From positions 1 to 22,551 of the forward strand of contig CAZIDB010000062.1 of NCBI GenBank assembly GCA_964537965.1: 22,551 nt of DNA, read 5' to 3'. A program made the position numbers and the translations under genes. This document shows positions 1-6,270 of the stretch, one piece after another. The notes under the pieces were generated by a model. It had not been told where the DNA came from and did no database searches. It saw nothing but the letters and a program-made list of their open reading frames with translations. The stretch is from SURF-24 sp964537965. Lineage in GTDB: Bacteria > Bacteroidota > Ignavibacteria > Ignavibacteriales > SURF-24. Each line of letters begins with the position of its first letter. Positions within the stretch are counted from its first letter, which is position 1.

Positions 1-352
1 CTCCAACTGTTGTTTCTCTTTCAATTATGCTGTCACATTTTACTGTCTTGTCAACTGATCTGAAGTAAAAATATTTGGATGTATTACTACCAATATTTAC
101 TGAGCTGTATTTGAAAACCCAGGATTCAGCGGTCCCATCGATCTTTACATTTATGCCGGATATGGATTTGAGTCGTGACTTGCTGTCCAACGTCTTTGCC
201 TGCTTATCAACTGAAGTAAAATTAAAATGTGCAGTATTTGGATTGTAGTTTTCCGTTGTATTATCAATTATATCATTATCTGTGGTAGTAGAATCCTTGC
301 TGCACCCAATGAGTAAAAGAGAAAGAATTAGAGTGACCATAATATTTTTCAT
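1..352 (-). CDS. Putative lipoprotein, partial (C-terminus beyond window)
   Basis: Reading the minus strand from ATG at 352-350 gives 117 codons open to the window edge. The N-terminus (MKNIMVTLILSLLLIGCSKD) is a textbook lipoprotein signal peptide with lipobox L14-I15-G16-C17, so the mature protein should be lipidated at Cys17. A Ser/Thr/Asp/Asn-rich linker follows (about residues 18-38), then a region with beta-type alternation (W, F, Y, V residues). A GAGGCG stretch sits 5-6 bases before the ATG and can serve as ribosome binding site. I recognise no domain and assign no function; small lipoproteins like this are usually lineage-specific. It lies downstream of pncA on the same strand, 126 bases away, with repeat sequence between them, so co-transcription is uncertain. 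The reading frame and lipobox are secure; the role is unknown. Confidence 0.8.
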   Translation of the reverse strand, partial: MKNIMVTLILSLLLIGCSKDSTTTDNDIIDNTTENYNPNTAHFNFTSVDKQAKTLDSKSRLKSISGINVKIDGTAESWVFKYSSVNIGSNTSKYFYFRSVDKTVKCDSIIERETTVG

Positions 353-429
353 AAACGCCTCAAGCTAAACTTTTTTTTTGTTAATTTTTCAGAAGTTTCT
401 ATAAACTATTTATTTTGCTATAAATCCAG

Positions 430-481
430 CATCCAGAATCACAGCCAAAGGCTATCAGGTAGCATCAAGTATCCAGAATCA
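430..481. repeat. Short degenerate repeats with small hairpin, downstream of pncA
   Basis: The 11-mer ATCCAGAATCA occurs at 431-441 and again at 471-481, the second copy running into the pncA stop region. Between them lies AGCC-AAA-GGCT (443-453), a 4-bp stem with a 3-base loop. A hairpin with the same AGCC-N3-GGCT core occurs on the other side of pncA (1198-1206). The element looks like a decayed intergenic repeat. No T-run follows the stem on the minus strand, so it is not an obvious terminator. Confidence 0.5.
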
Positions 482-1054
482 GGTCTTCATCCACTCCCGG
501 CTTGTCATCAATTTGGCACCGGAGTCTTCCATTTCCCCTAACGCTTCTATTGAATCAATCTCCATTATATCAATCGCTCTAACCAAATCTGTAAGTACTG
601 TACATTGGAATCCATATTTCAAAGCATCAAGAACAGTAGCGCGGATACAATAATCTGTTGCAATTCCTGAAGCTGCAATCTCTGTAATTCCTAACCTGTG
701 CAATTCACTTTCAAGATTTGTATTTTCAAAGGCAGAATAAGTCGTATTTAATTTATTGGAATCAGTTTCAATATCAATTATCAATGAGTGGCCGGGTAAG
801 AATAATCCTTCGGCAAATTCAGCACCTTCTGAGCCTTGAACACAATGTGGTTTCCATGTCCCTCCAAATTCAATAAAAGAAGCATGATTTACAGGATGCC
901 AATCGCGGGTAAAGACGCAAAGAATATTATTTTTAACACACCAGTTTATCGTGTCGTTCAGCGGTTCAATTAAAGAAAAAGTATCTGATGCAGGAAGAAC
1001 CCCACCTTCACAGAAATCTTTTTGGACATCAATTATTACTAATGCTTTATTCAC
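479..1054 (-). CDS. pncA: Nicotinamidase-like amidase (isochorismatase fold)
   Basis: This 191-residue protein belongs to the cysteine-hydrolase family whose nicotinamidase members deamidate nicotinamide to nicotinate for NAD salvage in the cytoplasm. Visible signatures are IIDVQKDF with catalytic Asp9, the metal-site residues D51, H53 and H70 (RDWHP and WKPHCVQG), and GIATDYC with nucleophile Cys136. The catalytic Lys normally found in a KG motif 7-9 residues before the YSxF motif (here Y106-F109) is not evident: the equivalent stretch reads DIETDSNK, with E96 or T97 at the place. K101 is the only nearby lysine. The start is GTG at 1054, preceded by AGGAAAGG; an ATG two bases upstream is followed at once by a stop. 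The 100-N gap begins 10 bases upstream, so the promoter is not visible. Family is sure; nicotinamide as substrate is likely but less certain because of the Lys position. Confidence 0.85.
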   Translation of the reverse strand: MNKALVIIDVQKDFCEGGVLPASDTFSLIEPLNDTINWCVKNNILCVFTRDWHPVNHASFIEFGGTWKPHCVQGSEGAEFAEGLFLPGHSLIIDIETDSNKLNTTYSAFENTNLESELHRLGITEIAASGIATDYCIRATVLDALKYGFQCTVLTDLVRAIDIMEIDSIEALGEMEDSGAKLMTSREWMKT

Positions 1055-1064
1055 ATCCTTTCCT

Positions 1065-1164
1065 NNNNNNNNNNNNNNNNNNNNNNNNNNNNNNNNNNNN
1101 NNNNNNNNNNNNNNNNNNNNNNNNNNNNNNNNNNNNNNNNNNNNNNNNNNNNNNNNNNNNNNNN
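1065..1164. other. Assembly gap (100 N)
   Basis: Exactly 100 undetermined bases lie between the pncA start region and a palindromic repeat. The round length is typical of a scaffolder placeholder, so the true distance between pncA and mnmA is unknown. The pncA promoter and possibly more repeat copies are hidden here. Confidence 0.95.
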
Positions 1165-1240
1165 GGTTAATGGAAAATGTCCCGCTTGGCGGGATCAGCC
1201 TCTGGCTGAGAAGATGTGAAATGGATAATTGGAAATGGTA
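1165..1240. repeat. Paired-hairpin intergenic repeat (REP-like)
   Basis: Two perfect 15-base hairpins abut with no spacer: TCCCGC-TTG-GCGGGA (1180-1194) and TCAGCC-TCT-GGCTGA (1195-1209), each a 6-bp stem with a 3-base loop. They are flanked by degenerate purine-rich units of the type TGGAAAATG, TGTGAAATGG and TTGGAAATGG (1171-1179, 1214-1223, 1229-1238). The GC-rich stems stand out from the AT-rich surroundings. The element starts directly after an assembly gap, as expected for a multi-copy repeat that breaks assembly. No T-run follows either stem, so an ordinary intrinsic terminator is unlikely. I infer a dispersed REP-like family; copy number cannot be seen from one window. Confidence 0.6.
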
Positions 1241-1374
1241 GGTGGTTTAGAATTGTTAATTATTAAATTCTATATTCTGTTTTCTGTATTCAGTTTTCTT
1301 CTATTGCACAAAAAATTGCCGTAGAATAAATTTCATTTAATGCCTATATTTATTTCAAAATTAGAAAGAAACTA

Positions 1375-2478
1375 ATGAATGAAAAACGGGTTATAGTGGC
1401 AATGAGCGGTGGAGTTGATTCTTCCGTAGCGGCAGTATTATTACATAAGCAGGGATATGAGGTCATCGGTATTACAATGAAAACCTGGGGATTTATGGAA
1501 GTTGGCGGCGCACCGAAACATGAATCCGGATGCTGCTCATTAGATGCAATTTATGATGCAAAAGCTGTTGCAACAAAGTATGGTTTTCCACATTACACCG
1601 TCGACTTTACAAAGGCATTTGAAGATGAAGTAATAAATAATTTTGTTGATGAATATTTGCACGGATGTACACCTAATCCCTGTGTTATATGTAACCGCAA
1701 AATTAAATGGGAAGAATTGTTAAAGAAAGCAGATGCTTTGGATGCCCGGTTTGTTGCAACCGGTCATTATGCAAAAATAGAATTCAATGAAGAATCGAAA
1801 AGGTATTGTCTTCGTAATTCTACGGATAGTACTAAAGATCAGTCTTATGCTCTTTGGGGACTAACACAGGAAAGTTTAAGCAGGACAATTTTTCCTTTGG
1901 CAAATATGACAAAGACAGAAGTACGAAAATTAGCGGAAGAGTTTGAACTTAAAACAGCACATAAACCGGATAGCCAGGAAATTTGTTTTGTTGCTGATGA
2001 TAATTACGAGAGATTTCTTAAAGAACGTGTTCCTGAAGTTATTGAGAAAATTCCGGAAGGCGACTTCATTTTTGAAGGAAAGAAAATTGGCAAGCATAAA
2101 GGAATTCCGTTTTATACAATAGGGCAGAGAAGGGGAGTTGGAGTTGCAGTGGGAAAACCAATTTATGTAACTAATATTAACACTGATACAAATTCAATTG
2201 AACTTGGTGAGAAGCAGGATCTGTTAAAGAGTAACCTTACTGCCAATGATATCAATTATGTCAGCAAATCAAATTTAGTTAAAGGTGAATCTGTTATTTG
2301 CAAAATCAGGTATTCGGATAAGGGTTCTGTTGCTGAAGTAATTAACGCAAATGAAAATGAAATAAGTATAAAGTTTATAAACCCGAAATCTGCAATAACT
2401 CCGGGGCAGTCGGCAGTATTCTATGATGAGCAGGGTTATATAATTGCTGGTGGAATAATTAAAGCACAAATTAAATAA
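1375..2478 (+). CDS. mnmA: tRNA-specific 2-thiouridylase MnmA
   Basis: MnmA adds sulfur to C2 of the wobble uridine (U34) of tRNA-Lys, -Glu and -Gln, adenylating the base with ATP and taking sulfur from a persulfide relay. The 367-residue length is normal. The N-terminal PP-loop reads AMSGGVDSS (residues 9-17). The two catalytic cysteines are C106 (NPCVICNRK) and C204 (DSQEICFV), which carry the persulfide and resolve the disulfide. ATGHYA (128-133) and the central IGQRRG motif are also present, and the C-terminal beta-barrel ends with PGQSAVFY. The start is the ATG at 1375, with only a weak purine stretch (AGAAAG) upstream. It is the first plus-strand gene after the repeat and gap region, so its promoter lies in 1240-1374, though I see no convincing box there. 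Confidence 0.96.
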   Translation: MNEKRVIVAMSGGVDSSVAAVLLHKQGYEVIGITMKTWGFMEVGGAPKHESGCCSLDAIYDAKAVATKYGFPHYTVDFTKAFEDEVINNFVDEYLHGCTPNPCVICNRKIKWEELLKKADALDARFVATGHYAKIEFNEESKRYCLRNSTDSTKDQSYALWGLTQESLSRTIFPLANMTKTEVRKLAEEFELKTAHKPDSQEICFVADDNYERFLKERVPEVIEKIPEGDFIFEGKKIGKHKGIPFYTIGQRRGVGVAVGKPIYVTNINTDTNSIELGEKQDLLKSNLTANDINYVSKSNLVKGESVICKIRYSDKGSVAEVINANENEISIKFINPKSAITPGQSAVFYDEQGYIIAGGIIKAQIK

Positions 2479-2497
2479 ATAATCATTTAACAGTTTT

Positions 2498-2523
2498 AGA
2501 ATAACATTTTTTCTATTCTTTTT
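2498..2523 (+). terminator. Weak candidate terminator after mnmA
   Basis: AGAATA (2498-2503) can pair perfectly with TATTCT (2514-2519) around a 10-base loop, followed by a T-run (2519-2523). The stem is short and AT-only, so stability is low. Its position 20 bases after mnmA and just before a candidate -7 box would fit a transcript boundary. Confidence 0.3.
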
Positions 2524-2525
2524 AG

Positions 2526-2533
2526 TAAATTTG
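2526..2533 (+). promoter_or_regulatory. Candidate -7 box (TAnnTTTG type) before the HNH gene
   Basis: TAAATTTG matches the Bacteroidota sigma-A -7 consensus TAnnTTTG exactly and lies 29 bases before the TTG start of the HNH gene. No clear TTG -33 element is found 17-23 bases upstream (the stretch is T-rich), so this is a plausible but incomplete promoter. Confidence 0.35.
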
Positions 2534-2561
2534 CAAAAGGAAAAATTTAATAAACTAAATA

Positions 2562-3110
2562 TTGAAGGAGGTAATCTTCGAACCTTATAAACATTTAAAT
2601 GGAAAATTAAATGCTAAGGTTCTGGTATTGAACAGAAGCTACGAACCGCTTTCTGTCTGTAATGTTAAAAAAGCAATCGTTCTAACCCTTCTGGAAAAAG
2701 CAGAAATTGTCGCATCAAGCAACGGGAAAAAAATTCACAGTGCATTGATTAACTATCCCTGGCCAAGTGTTATCAGGTTAAATAAATATGTTACTGTTCC
2801 CTATAAGAAAGTTATACTTTCCCGTAAAAACATCCTTAGGAGAGATTCATTTAAATGTGTTTACTGTGGTAGAAGTGATCTGCCTTTAACAATCGATCAC
2901 GTATTACCGAGAGCAAAAGGCGGAGAAGATATCTGGGAAAATCTGGTTACAGCCTGTGTAGTTTGTAACAATAGTAAAGGTGACAGAACGCTGGAAGAAG
3001 CGGATATGAAACTGAAGTTTAAACCGTATCGTCCTCATTATATTCTTTTCATTAGCAATTCTGTTAGTAAGGTTGATGATAACTGGAAACCTTACCTTTT
3101 CCAGACTTAA
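2562..3110 (+). CDS. HNH endonuclease family protein
   Basis: This 182-residue protein has a C-terminal HNH/zinc module. FKCVYCG and ACVVCN supply the CxxC pairs (C99/C102 and C132/C135) that bind a structural zinc. The active-site elements are D112-H113 (TIDHVLPR), N127 (WENLV) and the Asn pair after the last CxxC, where some HNH proteins have His. The N-terminal half (LVLNRSYEPLSVCNVKKAI) is the conserved part of a chromosomal HNH family widespread in Bacteroidota and Cyanobacteria whose biological role is not established. The start is uncertain. The frame is closed by a TAA at 2556, and the only standard start is TTG at 2562. A near-perfect Shine-Dalgarno sequence, AAGGAGGT, lies inside codons 2-4 (2565-2572) with no in-frame ATG, GTG or TTG at useful spacing after it. 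Membership is clear; substrate and function are unknown. Confidence 0.88.
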   Translation: MKEVIFEPYKHLNGKLNAKVLVLNRSYEPLSVCNVKKAIVLTLLEKAEIVASSNGKKIHSALINYPWPSVIRLNKYVTVPYKKVILSRKNILRRDSFKCVYCGRSDLPLTIDHVLPRAKGGEDIWENLVTACVVCNNSKGDRTLEEADMKLKFKPYRPHYILFISNSVSKVDDNWKPYLFQT

Positions 3111-3231
3111 AACCTTAAGCCAGAAATATTACTATCGTTTAAATTAATTTTACTGTGTTTTTCAATTTCTATTTAACGGAATTAATAATAGATTTTCACT
3201 CACTTTTTAAGAATAAATAAAATTAAAACCT

Positions 3232-4213
3232 ATGCGTAAAAAAAGAATTCTAAGCGGAATGCGTGCAACCGGTAAATTACATCTCGGTAATTATGTTGGC
3301 GCTCTAGAGAACTGGATTAAACTGCAGGATGAATATGAAAGTTATCATCTTATTGCAGATTACCATAACCTTACTACAAATCTGGATACTAGAAATTTAT
3401 CAGAACACAATTGATATGGTAATAGATTGGCTTGCAGCAGGACTTGATCCGGTTAAGAGCCCGTTTTTCAGGCAATCACAAATTAAGGAGCATACAGAAT
3501 TACATCTGATTTTTTCAATGTTGATTACTACTGCCAGACTTGAAAGAAATCCTACCCTGAAAGACCAGGTCAGGGACTTGAACATTGAAAACATAATATA
3601 TGGACATTTAGGTTATCCGGTTTTACAGGCAGCCGATATTCTTTTATATAAAGGTGAAGTTGTTCCTGTAGGTGAAGATCAGGTTCCTCATGTTGAAATT
3701 ACAAGAGAGATTGCTCGTAAATTCAATTTACAGTATGGAGAAGTATTTCCTGAATCAGAACCGCTGTTAACAAAATTTCCACGGTTGCCAGGTCTTGATG
3801 GACAAGCAAAGATGAGCAAATCACTTGATAATACAATTCTTTTATCTGACGGACCTGACATAGTGAAAGCTAAATTAAAAAAAGCAGTTACGGATCCGTT
3901 AAAAATCAGGAAAGGTGATCAGGGCAGACCGGATATTTGCCTTGTGTTTACTTATCATAAAAAGTTTAACACCCAGGCTGAGGTTGAAGATATCAGAACC
4001 AATTGTAGTTCAGGTGCTTTAGGTTGTGTTGATTGTAAAATGAGATGTGCAAATGCGCTCAATTCAATTTTAGCTCCTATACTTGAAAAGCGTAAATATT
4101 ACGAAGCAAATGTGAATGAAGTTAAAGATATTTTAAACGATGGTGAAAAACGCGGTAGAGCAGTAGCTCAGCAAACAATGAGCGAAGTTCATGAAAAAAT
4201 GCAATTAGGATAA
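3232..4213 (+). pseudogene. trpS: Tryptophan--tRNA ligase, interrupted by a frameshift
   Basis: Class I aminoacyl-tRNA synthetase charging tRNA-Trp. The N-terminal part (from ATG 3232) carries the HIGH-type signature KLHLGNYVGAL and stops at TGA 3412-3414. The rest continues in the +1 frame (an internal ATG lies at 3416) with DMVIDWLAAGLDP, the KMSKS loop (AKMSKS) and a normal C-terminus. The break lies around 3405-3414. Restoring one more copy of the 5-mer CACAA after GAA (about 3405) rejoins the frames as LSEHNTIDMVIDW, giving 328 residues, the usual TrpRS size. The protein also has C-x21-C-x6-C-x2-C (ICLVF, NCSSGALGC, VDC), close to the [4Fe-4S] motif of Thermotoga maritima TrpRS. The gene is normally essential, so a sequence or assembly error, a strain variant, a second trpS elsewhere or a recoding event are all open. 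Enzyme identity is sure; functional status is not. Confidence 0.88.
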
Positions 4214-4216
4214 TCA

Positions 4217-4957
4217 TTGTACAAGATTAAGTTACAGCAGTTTGAAGGTCCTCTCGATTTGCTTCTCTTTTTTATTAAGAGAGATGAATTGAATATTTAT
4301 GATATTCCGATATCCAAGATTACCAAAGACTTTGTTGAATACTTAAATCTTATAAAACTGCTTGATCTTGAAGTTGCAGGCGATTTCATTCTGATGGCCA
4401 CGACTCTTATGCAGGTAAAAGTTAAAATGCTTTTACCAAAAGAAGTTGATGAGAAAGGTGATGAGATTGATCCGCGCACAGATCTTGTTAAGGCTTTACT
4501 TGAATATAAAAAGTACAAGGAGATGGCCGAGGAATTATCTTTCTTTGAAGCGAACCAAAGGAAAATAATGTACCGCGGAGATTATTCATCAGACTATAAA
4601 ATAAACTACACGGAATATGATACCCTGTTAAAGAATATCTCAATGTTTGATCTTATGAAGGCTTTCAAAAAAGCATTGATGGACAAGCCTAAAGAAGTAG
4701 TACATGAGGTAAAAAAGATACCTGTAACAATTGATGAACAGATAGAATTTATTTTTAACAAAATTGCTGCCGCGGGTGAAGTTAATTTTATTGAACTGAT
4801 TAAAGGTATGCAGGAAAAATTAAGAATTATTGTTACTTTTATAGCACTTCTTGAGATGATTAAGATGGGCAAAATTGGCATCAGAACATCAAGAAATTTT
4901 AATGACTTTGTAATTTATAATTTGCAGAATGGACAAAATTTATTACCCAATAATTGA
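4217..4957 (+). CDS. scpA: Segregation and condensation protein A
   Basis: ScpA is the kleisin of the bacterial Smc-ScpAB condensin, bridging Smc heads and binding the ScpB dimer to compact and segregate chromosomes. The N-terminal FEGPLDLLLFFI followed by the ELNIYDIPISKIT region is the family hallmark. The middle contains the VKVKMLLP segment, and the C-terminal winged helix (about residues 170-240) ends in FIALLEMIKMGKI. At 246 residues it has normal length. The start is TTG at 4217, three bases after the trpS stop. scpB overlaps its 3' end by 29 bases, the usual scpAB arrangement, which suggests translational coupling. The smc gene is not in the window. Confidence 0.95.
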   Translation: MYKIKLQQFEGPLDLLLFFIKRDELNIYDIPISKITKDFVEYLNLIKLLDLEVAGDFILMATTLMQVKVKMLLPKEVDEKGDEIDPRTDLVKALLEYKKYKEMAEELSFFEANQRKIMYRGDYSSDYKINYTEYDTLLKNISMFDLMKAFKKALMDKPKEVVHEVKKIPVTIDEQIEFIFNKIAAAGEVNFIELIKGMQEKLRIIVTFIALLEMIKMGKIGIRTSRNFNDFVIYNLQNGQNLLPNN

Positions 4958-5579
4958 ATCTTTGATCTTCGCATCAGAAGAACCTGTATCTTTGGACCTG
5001 ATCTTTACAGCCATTAAAGAAATTGATGGTGATGATGTGGATATTTCCAAAGATGAAATTGAAAATGTGATAGACGAGATAAACGTTAAGTATACATCTT
5101 CGGATTTTCCATTCAATATTGTAAAGGTTGCAAACGGATTTTCATTTGCAACAAAACCGGAGTATGGAAAATATGTCGGTTTCCTTTCAACAGAAAGAAG
5201 CAAAAGAAGACTGAGCCAGGCAGCTATTGAAACACTTGCTATTATTGCTTATAAACAGCCTATTACAAAACCCGAACTTGAAGCCATTAGAGGCGTTAAC
5301 TCGGATTACATAATAACCACATTGCTTGAAAAAAATCTTATTACAATTAAAGGAAGGGCAGAAACAATTGGTCGCCCTTTGTTGTACGGAACTACAGAAG
5401 AATTCTTAAAATACTTTGGCCTTTACCAGATAAGCGATTTGCCTAAACCGAGAGAGATTGAAGAAATTATGAAGGATGAGGACTTCATTGAGCAAAAACA
5501 AAAAATAATGATGAACCTGGTAGAGGAAGATTTAGAAAAAGAGGAACAAAATGACATCGAACAAAATCCGGCTGAATAA
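4929..5579 (+). CDS. scpB: Segregation and condensation protein B
   Basis: ScpB forms a dimer of tandem winged helices that binds the central part of ScpA in the Smc condensin. The opening IIESLIFASEEPVSL and the second winged-helix motif LAIIAYKQPITKPELEAIRGV (about residues 104-124) are diagnostic, followed by GRPLLYGTT and FLKYFGL. The 216-residue length is typical. The tail after about residue 180 is charged (rich in E, K and D) and probably disordered. It starts inside scpA and its own end overlaps the pseudouridine synthase start by 29 bases, so these three genes are almost certainly one transcript. Confidence 0.95.
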   Translation: MDKIYYPIIESLIFASEEPVSLDLIFTAIKEIDGDDVDISKDEIENVIDEINVKYTSSDFPFNIVKVANGFSFATKPEYGKYVGFLSTERSKRRLSQAAIETLAIIAYKQPITKPELEAIRGVNSDYIITTLLEKNLITIKGRAETIGRPLLYGTTEEFLKYFGLYQISDLPKPREIEEIMKDEDFIEQKQKIMMNLVEEDLEKEEQNDIEQNPAE

Positions 5580-6270
5580 ATATTTAGCCGAGTGCGGTAT
5601 AGACTCACGCAGAAAAGTTGAAGAGCTTATTACACAGGGTAGAGTAATTGTTAATGGTGAAGTTATAAATGATTTTTCCTATAAGGTTGATGCGGCAGAA
5701 GATAAAGTGTTACTCGATGGTGAACCAATCAAACAGCAGAAAAAAGTATACTATATGCTGAACAAACCAAAAGGATACGTTACTACTACTTTAGATGAGA
5801 AGAACAGGAAAACAGTCATGGAACTTGTTAGATCTGACTTAAAGATTTTTCCTGTTGGCAGGTTAGACTTTAACACTACCGGACTTTTACTGTTAACCAA
5901 TGACGGAGATTTTACAAATCTTCTCCTTCATCCCAACAATAAAGTGCCAAGGATATACCGTGTTGCACTCGATAAAATGCTTGATGAAAAAGACAGGTTA
6001 GTTCTCATTAAAGGAATTATGCTTGAAGGTAAAAAGGGAAGATTTGAAGATGTTCGTTATAAAGATTTAAAAATGAAGAAGCAGGTTACAATAAAAACTG
6101 TTGAAGGCAGAAATCATTTTGTAAAGAATATGTTTAAAGTTTTGGGTTACAAAGTAACCTCACTCAGTAGGATTAAATTTGCAGGGCTTTCTTTAGGTGA
6201 TTTACCAATTGGTGCTTACAGAGAGTTGACTAAAGATGAAATAAAGGGAATTTTAAAAAAGAATGTTTAA
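5551..6270 (+). CDS. rluB: 23S rRNA pseudouridine synthase, RsuA/RluB family
   Basis: Isomerises uridine to pseudouridine in rRNA; RluB members act at U2605 (E. coli numbering) of 23S rRNA, near the peptidyl-transferase centre. An N-terminal S4 RNA-binding domain (residues 5-50: IRLNKYLAECG, SRRKVEELI, GRVIVNG) is followed by the catalytic domain with MLNKPKGYVTT and GRLDFNTTGLLLLTNDGD, catalytic Asp106. A further family block is VEGRNHFVKNMF. The 239-residue length fits. The scpA-scpB-rluB order is a common conserved cluster, which favours RluB over RluE or RsuA; the exact target uridine cannot be read from sequence. Its 3' end overlaps the next gene by 8 bases (ATGTTTAA). Confidence 0.9.
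   Translation: MTSNKIRLNKYLAECGIDSRRKVEELITQGRVIVNGEVINDFSYKVDAAEDKVLLDGEPIKQQKKVYYMLNKPKGYVTTTLDEKNRKTVMELVRSDLKIFPVGRLDFNTTGLLLLTNDGDFTNLLLHPNNKVPRIYRVALDKMLDEKDRLVLIKGIMLEGKKGRFEDVRYKDLKMKKQVTIKTVEGRNHFVKNMFKVLGYKVTSLSRIKFAGLSLGDLPIGAYRELTKDEIKGILKKNV

Noticed and set aside
1180..1209. Paired hairpins as an intrinsic terminator
   Set aside because: No T-run follows on either strand and no gene ends nearby.
951..1241. Plus-strand open frames running across the N gap
   Set aside because: They are antisense to pncA and depend on translating N as X; no family resemblance.
1255..1300. TTCTGTATTC-like stretches as a CRISPR or tandem array
   Set aside because: Units are short, degenerate and without regular spacers; only low-complexity intergenic sequence.
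3329..3415. Start of the second trpS frame at ATG 3329 as a true gene start
   Set aside because: Residues before about 3408 in that frame are an out-of-frame reading of the HIGH-motif half and do not resemble TrpRS; the true continuation begins at the frameshift.
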